DNA from: Paenimyroides ummariense
Lineage (GTDB): Bacteria > Bacteroidota > Bacteroidia > Flavobacteriales > Flavobacteriaceae
DNA: 64,000 nt
Direction of reading: 5' to 3'
Assembly (NCBI RefSeq): GCF_900115115.1
Contig: NZ_FOVI01000003.1
Coordinates: 1 to 64,000 of the forward strand
This document shows positions 1 to 8,167 of the stretch, in pieces. The notes below the pieces were generated by a model. It saw only the letters and a list, made by a program, of their open reading frames with translations. It was not told the DNA's origin and did no database searches. Position 1 is the first letter of the stretch. The number at the start of each line of letters is the position of its first letter. The position numbers were made by a program, and so were the translations under genes.

Positions 1-72
1 AGGATTTAAACTGTACTTTCATAGCTTTATTGGTGGAACCTCAAGTTAACAAAATTTGAGGACAATAAAAAA

Positions 73-101
73 AATCCCCGACAAAAAACATGTCGGGGAT
101 T
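73..101 (-). terminator. Rho-independent terminator of the thioesterase gene
   Basis: An 11-bp inverted repeat (AATCCCCGACA and its complement) is flanked by an A-run at 66-72, which reads as a U-tract on the minus strand. It lies 30 bp past the stop of the thioesterase gene. Confidence 0.85.
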
Positions 102-131
102 ATACCAAAGACCTTTTTAGACAGCCTCTTT

Positions 132-566
132 TTATTCCTCTACAAAATTTTCGCTTTTAGGGATCTGGTTGACCAACTTAACAATATTTTCAGGTAATGT
201 TGTTAGCTTTCGGGTTTGTAAATCAAACCAAGCACCATCAACATTTACGGTTGCGCTTTTGGTTCCATCGGATTTATAAACAAAATGAGTGATCGAAAAG
301 CGATTATTTGAAATGGTATGTTTAGTCATTTCAACAGCTACAGAAATTTCTTCATCCATTTTAATTTCTCTGTGAAAAATAGTTTCTTCCTTAAAAAGAA
401 TAGGAGCAATACCATATTTTGCACATTCGTTAACCGATAAACCTATATGAATCATTAGATTGTTACGAGCTTGTGTGCATAAATCGCTGTAAGCAGAATG
501 ACGTAAATGTCGGTTTGCATCAATCATGCTCCATAAAACCTGACCTTTAAAGAAAATATTTTTCAT
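132..566 (-). CDS. Acyl-CoA thioesterase, hotdog (4HBT) family
   Basis: The 144-aa length and pattern match the single-hotdog acyl-CoA thioester hydrolases, cytosolic enzymes that cleave acyl-CoA to free acid and CoA. The N-terminal stretch W-S-M-I-D-A-N-R-H-L-R-H (about residues 12-23) occupies the place of the family's catalytic 'D-x-x-x-H-x-N' helix. An aspartate is present, but the order of residues is unusual. The middle (about 60-110) has the expected strands (FHREIKMDEEISV, TSHFVY-type). The gene stands alone, with a promoter element at 587-594 and a terminator at 73-101. The substrate cannot be told from sequence. Confidence 0.8.
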   Translation of the reverse strand: MKNIFFKGQVLWSMIDANRHLRHSAYSDLCTQARNNLMIHIGLSVNECAKYGIAPILFKEETIFHREIKMDEEISVAVEMTKHTISNNRFSITHFVYKSDGTKSATVNVDGAWFDLQTRKLTTLPENIVKLVNQIPKSENFVEE

Positions 567-586
567 AATTTTACAAAAGTTTCAAA

Positions 587-594
587 CAAATTTA
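587..594 (-). promoter_or_regulatory. Putative -7 promoter element of the thioesterase gene
   Basis: The minus strand reads TAAATTTG, matching the Bacteroidota -7 consensus TAnnTTTG, 21 bp before the start codon. No well-spaced -33 TTG is obvious. Confidence 0.5.
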
Positions 595-685
595 CAAAAA
601 AATCGAGCAAGATGTTTTTTTGGCACGATTAATGAAATGAAGATTAATATAAAAGATATTTTTAAACATTTAACAACAATACATC

Positions 686-1204
686 ATGAAAAAGATAGCA
701 CTACTTTTAACAGCATTCATAGGTATATCAGCATTACAAAGCTGTACTATTGAAGAATATTATAATGAAGAAAACTATGAAGGATATTCACAGGTTTTCG
801 AACTACCAAACGAAACTTTAAGCACATTAGAAGATGCTTATACCTATTCTGCAACTTGGAACTTTACTACCCCAATTTTTGACGGTGATAATGTGTTAGT
901 TTACAGATGGCAAGGAAACTCTTGGACGCTGGTTCCGGTTTCGTATAATTTAGGAGGAAGCGATATGGTAAAATACGATTATGATTTTACTCGTTACGAT
1001 GTAAAAGTATATTTTTCGGCTAATTTCCCTGTAGCAGAATTGTCAAATGCAGAATATAACGACTTTGTATATCGCCAAACGTTCAGAGTGGTTGTAGTAC
1101 CAGGTAATTTTCAGCAAAAAATGAATTTCAGTGATTATAATGCTACAATTTCAGCATTAGGTTTGGAGAATGCCCCTGTAAAAATACTACAAACAAAAAA
1201 ATAA
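686..1204 (+). CDS. Small predicted lipoprotein of unknown function
   Basis: 172 aa. The N-terminus is a lipoprotein signal peptide: a KK start, a hydrophobic segment, and lipobox L-Q-S-C with Cys20 as the predicted lipidated residue. The mature part is acidic and Tyr-rich (IEEYYNEENYEGY) and is predicted to be mostly beta-strand. I do not recognise the family with certainty. Similar short 'CTIEEY' lipoproteins are common beside housekeeping genes in Flavobacteriia. It has its own strong terminator at 1216-1248, so it is probably transcribed alone and sits in the outer membrane or periplasm. Confidence 0.75.
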   Translation: MKKIALLLTAFIGISALQSCTIEEYYNEENYEGYSQVFELPNETLSTLEDAYTYSATWNFTTPIFDGDNVLVYRWQGNSWTLVPVSYNLGGSDMVKYDYDFTRYDVKVYFSANFPVAELSNAEYNDFVYRQTFRVVVVPGNFQQKMNFSDYNATISALGLENAPVKILQTKK

Positions 1205-1215
1205 TTAAATGTTTT

Positions 1216-1248
1216 AAAAACACCCCCTAAATTTTAGGGGGTGTTTTT
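1216..1248 (+). terminator. Strong terminator between the lipoprotein gene and glnN
   Basis: A near-perfect inverted repeat (CACCCCCTAAA with its complement) is flanked by A5 and T5 runs. It ends the upstream lipoprotein gene and separates it from glnN. Confidence 0.9.
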
Positions 1249-1269
1249 ATTTTTAATCAATTTTTTATT

Positions 1270-1277
1270 TAATTTTG
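1270..1277 (+). promoter_or_regulatory. Putative -7 promoter element of glnN
   Basis: TAATTTTG matches TAnnTTTG, 29 bp before the ATG at 1307. This position excludes the upstream in-frame start at 1241, which lies inside the preceding terminator. Confidence 0.6.
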
Positions 1278-1306
1278 CATGGTATAACTACACAATACAA
1301 AAAAAT

Positions 1307-3496
1307 ATGGCAACTTTTCGTTTCGAAGCTTTAAAAGCAGCAAGCAACCGTCCGCCGGTAGCGGTTTCTGAAATCGGTAAAAAATCAGAAATTTTTGGAA
1401 GCAATGTTTTCAATGACAAAGCAATGCGCCAGCATTTAACTCCAGAAGCATACAAAGCAGTACGATCTGCAATGGATCAAGGTATAAAAATTGATCGTAA
1501 AATGGCAGATTATATCGCTTTAGGTATGAAAGAATGGGCAATGACTAAAGGTGTAACACACTATACACACTGGTTTCAGCCTTTAACAGGAACTACTGCA
1601 GAGAAACATGATGCCTTTTTTGAAACTTCTTTTGATGGTTCAGATCCGGTAGAGAAATTCGGTGGTTCGCAATTGGTTCAGCAAGAGCCTGATGCATCGT
1701 CTTTTCCAAACGGAGGAATCAGAAACACATTCGAAGCTCGTGGTTATACTGCCTGGGATCCTACATCGCCTGCATTTATTTTTGGAACAACATTATGTAT
1801 TCCAACCGTATTTGTATCCTACACAGGTGAAGCATTAGATAACAAAGCACCTTTATTAAGAGCCTTGTCTGCAATTGATGAAGCTGCGACTGAAGTTGCT
1901 AAATTCTTCGACAAAAATGTTAAAAAAGTAACTCCGACTTTAGGTTGGGAACAAGAATATTTCTTAATTGATGATGCATTGGCAGCATCTCGCCCTGATA
2001 TTTTACAAACCGGTAGAACATTGTTAGGACACGTTTCGGCTAAAGGTCAGCAATTAGAAGATCACTATTTTGGATCGATTCCTACAAGAGTTTTAAACTA
2101 CATGCGCGATTTAGAAAACGAATGTATGTTGTTGGGAATTCCGGTAAAAACGCGTCATAACGAAGTTGCTCCAAATCAGTTTGAATTAGCTCCGATTTTC
2201 GAAGAAACCAATTTAGCGGTAGATCACAACTCATTATTAATGGATGTAATGCAGAAAGTTGGCGAGCGTCACCACTTTAAAGTGTTATTCCACGAAAAAC
2301 CTTTTAAAGGCGTAAACGGATCGGGTAAACACAACAACTGGTCGTTAGCTACCGATACCGGCGTAAACTTATTGGCACCAGGCAAAACACCAAACAGCAA
2401 CTTACAGTTTTTAACATTCTTTATAAACACCATTAAAGCAGTTTCAAACTACGAAGAATTATTGCGTGCATCTATCGCATCGGCATCAAACGATCACCGT
2501 TTAGGAGCAAACGAAGCACCGCCTGCAATTATATCGATCTTCATTGGTCAGCAATTGACAAAAGTGTTGGAAGAATTAGAAGGTGTATCAACAGGAAAAT
2601 TATCGCCTGAAGAAAAAACCGATTTAAAATTGAACGTTGTTGGTAAAATTCCAGACGTATTGTTAGATAATACTGATCGTAACCGTACATCTCCATTCGC
2701 GTTTACAGGAAATAAATTCGAATTCCGTGCAGTTGGCTCAACAGCTAATTGTGCTACTTCAATGACTACTTTAAATTCGATTGTTGCAAAACAGTTGATC
2801 GATTTTAGAAAAGAAGTGGAAGCTTTGGTTGAAAAAGACGGATTGAAAAAAGACGAAGCGATCTTCAACGTATTACGTGAATACATCAAAGAAACCAAAG
2901 ACATTTTGTTTGAAGGCGACGGATACAGCAAAGAATGGGAAGAAGAAGCGGCACGTCGCGGATTATCGAACCATAAAACAACTCCGGCTGCATTAAAGGC
3001 AAAAGTTTCTAAAAAAGCTTTTGATTTATTTGCTGAATTAAACGTGATGAATCATACCGAAGTAGAATCGCGCTACGAAATTGAATTGGAAGATTACATC
3101 AAGAAAGTTCAGATCGAAGGTCGTGTATTGGGTGATATCGTTCGTAACCACATTATTCCTACAGCGTTTAAGTATCAAAATTTATTAATTGAAAACATTA
3201 AAGGTTTAAAAGATATTTTTGGCGACAGTTATGAGGAATTGGCAGCAGAACAAATTTTGATTTTGAAGAAAACGTCTATGCACGTGAACGAATTAAACGC
3301 AAAATTACACGCAATGATGGATGCTCGTAAAGAGGCAAATTCATTAAATTCTGTTGAAAAAATGGCACATGCTTATTGCGATAACGTGAAACCATATTTT
3401 GACGAAATTCGTTACCACGCTGATAAATTAGAGTTAATGGTTGATAATGAATTATGGACGTTGACTAAATACCGCGAATTATTGTTTACAAGATAA
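1307..3496 (+). CDS. glnN: Glutamine synthetase type III
   Basis: 729 aa, the usual length for GSIII. It condenses ammonia and glutamate to glutamine using ATP in the cytosol and is the main ammonium-assimilation enzyme in many Bacteroidota. Hallmarks seen are the N-terminal F-G-S-N-V-F-N region, the E-Q-E-Y-F metal-binding glutamates (about residue 215), K-T-R-H-N-E-V-A-P-N-Q-F-E (about 283-295) and G-S-G-K-H-N-N-W-S (about 347-355). The reading frame extends back to 1241, but that start overlaps the upstream terminator and promoter. The ATG at 1307 gives the conserved MATFRFEAL start. It is monocistronic, convergent with the next gene. Confidence 0.97.
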   Translation: MATFRFEALKAASNRPPVAVSEIGKKSEIFGSNVFNDKAMRQHLTPEAYKAVRSAMDQGIKIDRKMADYIALGMKEWAMTKGVTHYTHWFQPLTGTTAEKHDAFFETSFDGSDPVEKFGGSQLVQQEPDASSFPNGGIRNTFEARGYTAWDPTSPAFIFGTTLCIPTVFVSYTGEALDNKAPLLRALSAIDEAATEVAKFFDKNVKKVTPTLGWEQEYFLIDDALAASRPDILQTGRTLLGHVSAKGQQLEDHYFGSIPTRVLNYMRDLENECMLLGIPVKTRHNEVAPNQFELAPIFEETNLAVDHNSLLMDVMQKVGERHHFKVLFHEKPFKGVNGSGKHNNWSLATDTGVNLLAPGKTPNSNLQFLTFFINTIKAVSNYEELLRASIASASNDHRLGANEAPPAIISIFIGQQLTKVLEELEGVSTGKLSPEEKTDLKLNVVGKIPDVLLDNTDRNRTSPFAFTGNKFEFRAVGSTANCATSMTTLNSIVAKQLIDFRKEVEALVEKDGLKKDEAIFNVLREYIKETKDILFEGDGYSKEWEEEAARRGLSNHKTTPAALKAKVSKKAFDLFAELNVMNHTEVESRYEIELEDYIKKVQIEGRVLGDIVRNHIIPTAFKYQNLLIENIKGLKDIFGDSYEELAAEQILILKKTSMHVNELNAKLHAMMDARKEANSLNSVEKMAHAYCDNVKPYFDEIRYHADKLELMVDNELWTLTKYRELLFTR

Positions 3497-3505
3497 TTTC
3501 ATCGG

Positions 3506-3577
3506 CACTTCGAGTAGCAATGCGTATCGAGAAGTTTTATAAATTATAAGTTCTCGACAAGCTCGAACTGACGAAAA
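3506..3577 (+). repeat. Dispersed intergenic repeat, copy 1
   Basis: The segment from CACTTCGAG through GCGTATCGAGAAGTTTT to CTCGACAAGCTCGAACTGAC is nearly identical to the reverse complement of 24752-24834. Both copies sit in gaps just after a gene. Copy 1 lacks an internal piece of about 13 bp that is present in copy 2. The TTCTCGA/TCGAGAA pieces inside can pair, as in REP-like elements. Confidence 0.8.
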
Positions 3578-3626
3578 TCTGATAGTTTCTGTAGATACAT
3601 TGTCAAGAATTATCATTACATACAGA

Positions 3627-3662
3627 AAAACCTCCGTTTTGAATCATCAATTCAGAGGTTTT
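3627..3662. terminator. Bidirectional terminator between glnN and the His-rich gene
   Basis: The stem AAAACCTC/GAGGTTTT has a second inner stem GAAT/ATTC, with A- and T-runs on the two sides. It lies between two convergent genes. Confidence 0.75.
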
Positions 3663-3690
3663 CTCATTTATTGGATTAGATTTATTGAAA

Positions 3691-4125
3691 TTATCTGTTG
3701 AAATTAAATACAAAGGTATTTCCGCCGCCGGTGTAGGCTCTACGTTCCCACAAACCAAACTGATCGCGTGTTAAAATGGTTCGTAAATCTCGGCGTAATC
3801 TGCGTTCGTAATCACGTGGTCCGTAATTGTTGGCAACCATAAAGTTTAACGAAACCTGTAATTGAGATCTTTGTGCACGTGATAATCTTAAAAAATCATA
3901 TCGGCTCATTTCACGATCTACATGATAATGGTAATCTCTGCGGTCATCGTATCTTACAACTCTTCTTTGGTTGTGACGGTAATGGCGGTCGTCATCTCTG
4001 TGATGTTTGTGTGTATAATGTTTTTTGTGGTGTTTTTTATGTTTGTGGTGACCTCTATGATGTCCCGGCTGTGCACTTGCAATTGTTGTAATGGCTAAAA
4101 GTGCTAAAGTGAATAACGTTTTCAT
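3691..4125 (-). CDS. Secreted His/Arg-rich small protein
   Basis: 144 aa. A Sec signal peptide (MKTLFTLALLAITTIASAQ, cleavage after residue 19) is followed by a segment of about 45 residues extremely rich in His, Lys and Arg (HHRGHHKHKKHHKKH), then a charged, probably helical domain (EMSRYDFLRLSRAQRSQLQ). Similar flavobacterial proteins exist, but the function is not established. The histidine cluster suggests periplasmic metal binding (Cu, Ni or Zn), which is inference only. The gene stands alone between a bidirectional terminator and the phnA end. Confidence 0.7.
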   Translation of the reverse strand: MKTLFTLALLAITTIASAQPGHHRGHHKHKKHHKKHYTHKHHRDDDRHYRHNQRRVVRYDDRRDYHYHVDREMSRYDFLRLSRAQRSQLQVSLNFMVANNYGPRDYERRLRRDLRTILTRDQFGLWERRAYTGGGNTFVFNFNR

Positions 4126-4205
4126 AACAAGTTTGTTTAAAAAGATTGATAATTGTTTTGTTAGTAAGCAATTTTCAAAGTGTGTGCCAAAAAATGTTAA
4201 GAAAT

Positions 4206-4234
4206 AAAAAAGACGCTACTTTAACAATAACGTC
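4206..4234 (-). terminator. Weak terminator after phnA
   Basis: On the minus strand an imperfect GACG-x-TA ... TA-x-CGTC stem is followed by six T residues, 25 bp after the phnA stop. Confidence 0.5.
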
Positions 4235-4259
4235 CTTAAATATTGAATTTTGAGTTGTG

Positions 4260-4841
4260 TTAACTCTGTTTTTTTACATATTTCGTAAGAATTACGATTT
4301 GCTGACCATCAATTTTTCCTTCGATTTGTTCGGTGTTATCATGAACCAAACGAATATTTCTTACCGCAGTACCAATTTTTGCATTTAAAGTAGATCCTTT
4401 CACATCTAAATCTTTAATTAAAGTAACGGTATCGCCACCAATTAAAATATTTCCGTTGCAGTCTTTGTGTAAATCAATACTTCCGTCGCCTTCATGATCT
4501 CCGGTTTGTTTTGCCCAATCTAACGTTTCATCATCTAAATACATCATATGCAATAAATCGGCAGCCCAGCTTTCGTTTCTAAAACGATTCAACATTCGCC
4601 AGCTTACAACCTGTACCGGAAGATTTTCGTTCCACATAGAAGTTGACAAACATTGCCAATGGTTTGCATTTAATTCTTCTTTCTTTTCGATTTGATTTAA
4701 ACAGGTTTCGCAAGCTAATATTTCTCGATCTGATAAATTACTTGCTGTTGGCGGAACATCGTAAATTGATAAATTCTCTGTTGCTGCACATAATTCACAT
4801 TGATTGCCGCTGCGTGTCGTTAATTTGTCTAATGTTTTCAT
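4260..4841 (-). CDS. phnA: PhnA-family zinc-ribbon protein
   Basis: 193 aa. The N-terminus carries a C-x2-C ... C-x2-C zinc ribbon (CELC at about 15-18, CETC at about 44-47). The C-terminal half is the PhnA domain (D-x-N-G-N-x-L-x-x-G-D-T-V-T-L-I-K-D-L, about 127-146). PhnA was named from the E. coli phosphonate region but is not part of C-P lyase, so the true role of this protein is unknown and no phosphonate genes are nearby. It lies 31 bp downstream of gap on the same strand and is probably cotranscribed with it. Confidence 0.85.
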   Translation of the reverse strand: MKTLDKLTTRSGNQCELCAATENLSIYDVPPTASNLSDREILACETCLNQIEKKEELNANHWQCLSTSMWNENLPVQVVSWRMLNRFRNESWAADLLHMMYLDDETLDWAKQTGDHEGDGSIDLHKDCNGNILIGGDTVTLIKDLDVKGSTLNAKIGTAVRNIRLVHDNTEQIEGKIDGQQIVILTKYVKKQS

Positions 4842-4872
4842 GGAGTATAAGTTATAAATTTTGGCAAATATA

Positions 4873-5880
4873 TTAATTCTGTTTATTATTTTGTATAAAC
4901 TGAATCAAATCAATCAATCGGGAAGAATATCCAATTTCGTTATCGTACCAGCCCACAATTTTTACCATTCTTCCTAAAACAGTTGTCAGTTGAGCGTCAA
5001 ACAAACAAGAATGAGTATTGCCTAAAACATCTACAGAAACAATTGGGTCTTCTGTATATTCAATGATTCCTTTTAACTGATTTTCAGCTGCATTTTTAAA
5101 AGCTTGATTTATTTCTTCGACCGAAACATCGCGGTTTACATAACAGGTAATATCGGTTAACGATCCATCGGGAACAGGAACACGAATGCCGCCGCCACCG
5201 ATTTTTCCTTCAAATTCCGGAAAGATTTTGGTTAATGCTTTTGCTGCACCGGTTGTAGTAGGAATGATTGATTGTGCTGCTCCACGAGCTCTGCGTAAAT
5301 CTTTATGAGGTTGATCGTGCAGACTTTGATCTGTTGTGTAAGAATGAACGGTGGTGATAAAAGCTTTGTCTAGCCCGCACAATTCATCGATTATTTTAAC
5401 CATTGGCGCTGCGTTGTTGGTAGTACAGCTTGCGTTAGAAACAATTAATTCCGAACCATTCAGAATAGATTCGTTAACACCAAGGACAACAGTTTTAATT
5501 TCGTTATCATCTGGCGGAACAGATAGAATTACTCTTTTTGCTCCATTTTTTATATGATTTTGAAGTAATTCTGCTGTTTTGTGTTTTCCGGTAGCTTCAA
5601 TTACAAAATCAAGATCAAAAGGTTTCCAGTTTAGTTTTGTAATATCTTTTTCGTGCAGAAATGCAATTTTAGTATCATTAACTATCAAATGATCTTCATT
5701 ATGCGATACGTTTTCAGATAATTTCCCATGCACACTATCGTACTTTAACAAATGCGCCATTGTTGCGGTATCGGCTAAATCGTTAATGGCAACAACTTCA
5801 ATCTGCGGATGATTAATCAATAAACGGAAAAGGTTTCGACCAATACGACCAAATCCGTTAATAGCGATTTTTATTTTCAT
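4873..5880 (-). CDS. gap: Glyceraldehyde-3-phosphate dehydrogenase
   Basis: 335 aa, the standard length. It oxidises glyceraldehyde-3-phosphate to 1,3-bisphosphoglycerate with NAD+ in glycolysis, or runs in reverse in gluconeogenesis. It has the N-terminal Rossmann motif I-N-G-F-G-R-I-G-R (residues 7-15), the catalytic S-N-A-S-C-T-T-N with Cys about 151, the catalytic His in T-V-H-S-Y-T (about 178), and the C-terminal W-Y-D-N-E-x-G-Y-S. N33-D34 after the dinucleotide fold leaves coenzyme preference (NAD+ or NADP+) open. It follows lipA after a 20-bp perfect palindrome and precedes phnA. Confidence 0.96.
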   Translation of the reverse strand: MKIKIAINGFGRIGRNLFRLLINHPQIEVVAINDLADTATMAHLLKYDSVHGKLSENVSHNEDHLIVNDTKIAFLHEKDITKLNWKPFDLDFVIEATGKHKTAELLQNHIKNGAKRVILSVPPDDNEIKTVVLGVNESILNGSELIVSNASCTTNNAAPMVKIIDELCGLDKAFITTVHSYTTDQSLHDQPHKDLRRARGAAQSIIPTTTGAAKALTKIFPEFEGKIGGGGIRVPVPDGSLTDITCYVNRDVSVEEINQAFKNAAENQLKGIIEYTEDPIVSVDVLGNTHSCLFDAQLTTVLGRMVKIVGWYDNEIGYSSRLIDLIQFIQNNKQN

Positions 5881-5902
5881 AATTTATTATAGAAAACAAG
5901 TA

Positions 5903-5922
5903 GGTCGTTCTTAAGAACGACC
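5903..5922. repeat. Perfect 20-bp palindrome between lipA and gap
   Basis: GGTCGTTCTTAAGAACGACC is fully self-complementary. It sits in the 47-bp gap between lipA and gap. The flanks lack a clear T-tract on the minus strand, so it may be a weak terminator, an RNA-stabilising hairpin or a protein-binding site. Confidence 0.75.
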
Positions 5923-5927
5923 CGATA

Positions 5928-6800
5928 TTATAAAATATGTTTTTGTGCTTTATAAGAAGATCTAACCAAGGCACCGCTTTCTACGTGGCGGAAACCAAGA
6001 TTTAAACCTATTTCTTCATATTTTTTGAATTGATCTGGCGTAATGAATTCCTTTACAGGCAAATGTTTTTTACTTGGTTGTAAATACTGACCAATTGTTA
6101 AAACATCTAAACCAACATTTCGCAAATCGTGCATGGTTTGTATAACTTCTTCTTCGGTTTCGCCCAAACCAAGCATAATACCTGACTTCGTTCTTTTAGC
6201 TCCGTTTGCTTTTAAATAGCGTAAAACTTCTAAACTACGATCATATTTTGCCTGAATACGCACTTCGCGTGTTAATCTGCGAACGGTTTCCATATTATGC
6301 GAAATCACTTCGGGAGCAACTTCTAAAATTCGGTCGATATTTCTTTCGATACCTTGAAAATCAGGAATTAATGTCTCCATGGTAGTTCCCGGACTCATTC
6401 TGCGAACCGCTTTAATAGTTTCAGCCCAAATAATTGAACCGCCGTCTTTTAAATCGTCACGATCAACAGAAGTTAATACCGCATGTTTAATGTTCATTAA
6501 CTTAATAGAACGGGCAACTTTTTCAGGTTCATCCCAATCTACCGTTTCTGGGCGTCCGGTTTTTACACCGCAAAATCCGCAAGAACGCGTACAGATGTTT
6601 CCTAAAATCATAAAGGTAGCCGTACCTTCGCCCCAGCATTCACCCATGTTTGGGCAGCTTCCAGAGGTACAAATTGTGTGAAGTTTGTATTTATCTACTA
6701 AACCTCTTAATTCTGTATATTTTTTGCCGGTTGGTAATTTTACACGTAACCATTTTGGTTTACCAGTAGCCGGTTTGTTTGCTTCTAAAACCGATTCCAT
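5928..6800 (-). CDS. lipA: Lipoyl synthase
   Basis: 290 aa. This radical-SAM enzyme inserts two sulfurs into protein-bound octanoyl groups to make lipoyl cofactors for the pyruvate and 2-oxoglutarate dehydrogenases. Both clusters are visible: the auxiliary C-x4-C-x5-C ([12 protein letters not shown], about 44-55) and the radical-SAM C-x3-C-x2-C (C-T-R-S-C-G-F-C, about 70-77). The C-terminal R-S-S-Y motif that ligates the auxiliary cluster is also present (about 279-282). It is the first gene of a probable lipA-gap-phnA unit, with a promoter element at 6821-6828. Confidence 0.96.
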   Translation of the reverse strand: MESVLEANKPATGKPKWLRVKLPTGKKYTELRGLVDKYKLHTICTSGSCPNMGECWGEGTATFMILGNICTRSCGFCGVKTGRPETVDWDEPEKVARSIKLMNIKHAVLTSVDRDDLKDGGSIIWAETIKAVRRMSPGTTMETLIPDFQGIERNIDRILEVAPEVISHNMETVRRLTREVRIQAKYDRSLEVLRYLKANGAKRTKSGIMLGLGETEEEVIQTMHDLRNVGLDVLTIGQYLQPSKKHLPVKEFITPDQFKKYEEIGLNLGFRHVESGALVRSSYKAQKHIL

Positions 6801-6820
6801 ATATTGTTCAATCTAATTAG

Positions 6821-6828
6821 CAAAGATA
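6821..6828 (-). promoter_or_regulatory. Putative -7 promoter element of lipA
   Basis: The minus strand reads TATCTTTG, matching TAnnTTTG, 21 bp before the lipA ATG. A TTG (minus strand, 6853-6855) lies 24 bp upstream. Confidence 0.55.
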
Positions 6829-6937
6829 ATTAAAAAGTGTGGTATAAAATTGCAAAATGTTCAATTTGTACGATTGTTCTTGTTTCAAAATTGTAATTCC
6901 TGTAATTTCGCTTTTCATCAACCATAAAATTGTAATC

Positions 6938-8095
6938 ATGAATTCTAAATCGACTTTATCACGAATTTTATCAAACGAAAAAGCTCCGGGAATTTTACTG
7001 ATTTTATGTACGATCTTTTCATTAATTGTAGCGAATTCTACGTTTGGTGATGCGTACCATCACTTTTGGACAACCATGTTACCTTTGGGAAATATTGAAT
7101 TTTGGATTAATGATGGTTTAATGGCGATCTTTTTTCTGTTTGTTGGTTTAGAGCTAAAAAAGGAAATTTACACAGGCGAATTATCAAACTTAAAAGCGGC
7201 ATTGCTGCCTGTATTTGCTGCAATTGGTGGGGTTTTGGTTCCGGCTGCAATCTATATGTATTTTAATCACGATACATCAACGGCGCATGGTTGGGGAATT
7301 CCAATGGCTACCGATATTGCTTTTGCTTTGGGAATTTTATCGTTATTAGGAAGTAGAGTTCCGTTAGGATTAAAAGTTTTTTTAACCGCTTTGGCAGTGA
7401 TCGATGATTTAATGGCAATTTTGGTAATCGGCTTTTTTTATACGTCGAATTTTGATGGAACTAACCTGCTGATTTCATTAGGAATTTTAACCTTACTTTT
7501 TGTTTTAGGAAAACGCAATGTAAATTATTTGTGGCTTTATCTAATATTGGGCGCTTTTGCGTGGTATTTCATGCTACAATCGGGTGTTCATGCAACAATA
7601 GCCGGAGTTTTACTGGCATTTACCATTCCGTTTAGTAAAGTAAAAACGCAATCTTCATTATCAACAGATTTAGAACATAGCTTGGCAAAACCGGTGTCAT
7701 TTATCATATTACCATTGTTTGCTTTGGCAAATACCGCGGTTTTGATTGATACAACTGCAATTAACGGATTGCTGCACAACAACGCATTAGGAATTTATGG
7801 CGGATTAATTTTAGGCAAACCTTTAGGTATTACCTTATTTTCATTCTTTGTAATTTCATTAGGTTGGTGCAAATTGCCAAATGCCGTTAACTGGAAACAT
7901 TTGTTTGCGGTAGCCTGTTTAGGTGGTATTGGTTTTACTATGTCGATTTTTATAACAAATCTTGCTTTCTCAAATCAGGAAGATATCGTAATATCAAAAC
8001 TCGCTATTTTAATATCTTCTACAATTGCCGCTTTGTTAGGATATATTTTGTTGCAGTTTACTTTAAAGAATAGTGAAATTGAAAAGAAGGTTTGA
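6938..8095 (+). CDS. nhaA: Na+/H+ antiporter NhaA
   Basis: 385 aa. This inner-membrane antiporter exports Na+ in exchange for H+ and supports pH and salt homeostasis. About 11-12 hydrophobic helices are visible. The key aspartate pair is present in A-V-I-D-D-L-M-A-I-L (TM5), preceded by the M-A-T-D-I-A-F-A-L-G helix (TM4). The open frame reaches back to 6857, but the ATG at 6938 (MNSKSTLSRILSNEKAPG) fits the family start. Its last 30 codons or so were duplicated and survive as a broken copy at 9085-9167. Confidence 0.95.
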   Translation: MNSKSTLSRILSNEKAPGILLILCTIFSLIVANSTFGDAYHHFWTTMLPLGNIEFWINDGLMAIFFLFVGLELKKEIYTGELSNLKAALLPVFAAIGGVLVPAAIYMYFNHDTSTAHGWGIPMATDIAFALGILSLLGSRVPLGLKVFLTALAVIDDLMAILVIGFFYTSNFDGTNLLISLGILTLLFVLGKRNVNYLWLYLILGAFAWYFMLQSGVHATIAGVLLAFTIPFSKVKTQSSLSTDLEHSLAKPVSFIILPLFALANTAVLIDTTAINGLLHNNALGIYGGLILGKPLGITLFSFFVISLGWCKLPNAVNWKHLFAVACLGGIGFTMSIFITNLAFSNQEDIVISKLAILISSTIAALLGYILLQFTLKNSEIEKKV

Positions 8096-8167
8096 TAAAT
8101 TAATGTTTGCTTGTTTGTGTACTTGTTAAAAAATGTTAATTTTATCGAAATTTTAAATTATAACCAA

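Noticed and set aside
4260..4841. phnA as a sign of phosphonate metabolism
   Set aside because: No phosphonate transporter or C-P lyase genes are nearby, and PhnA itself is not a phosphonate enzyme.
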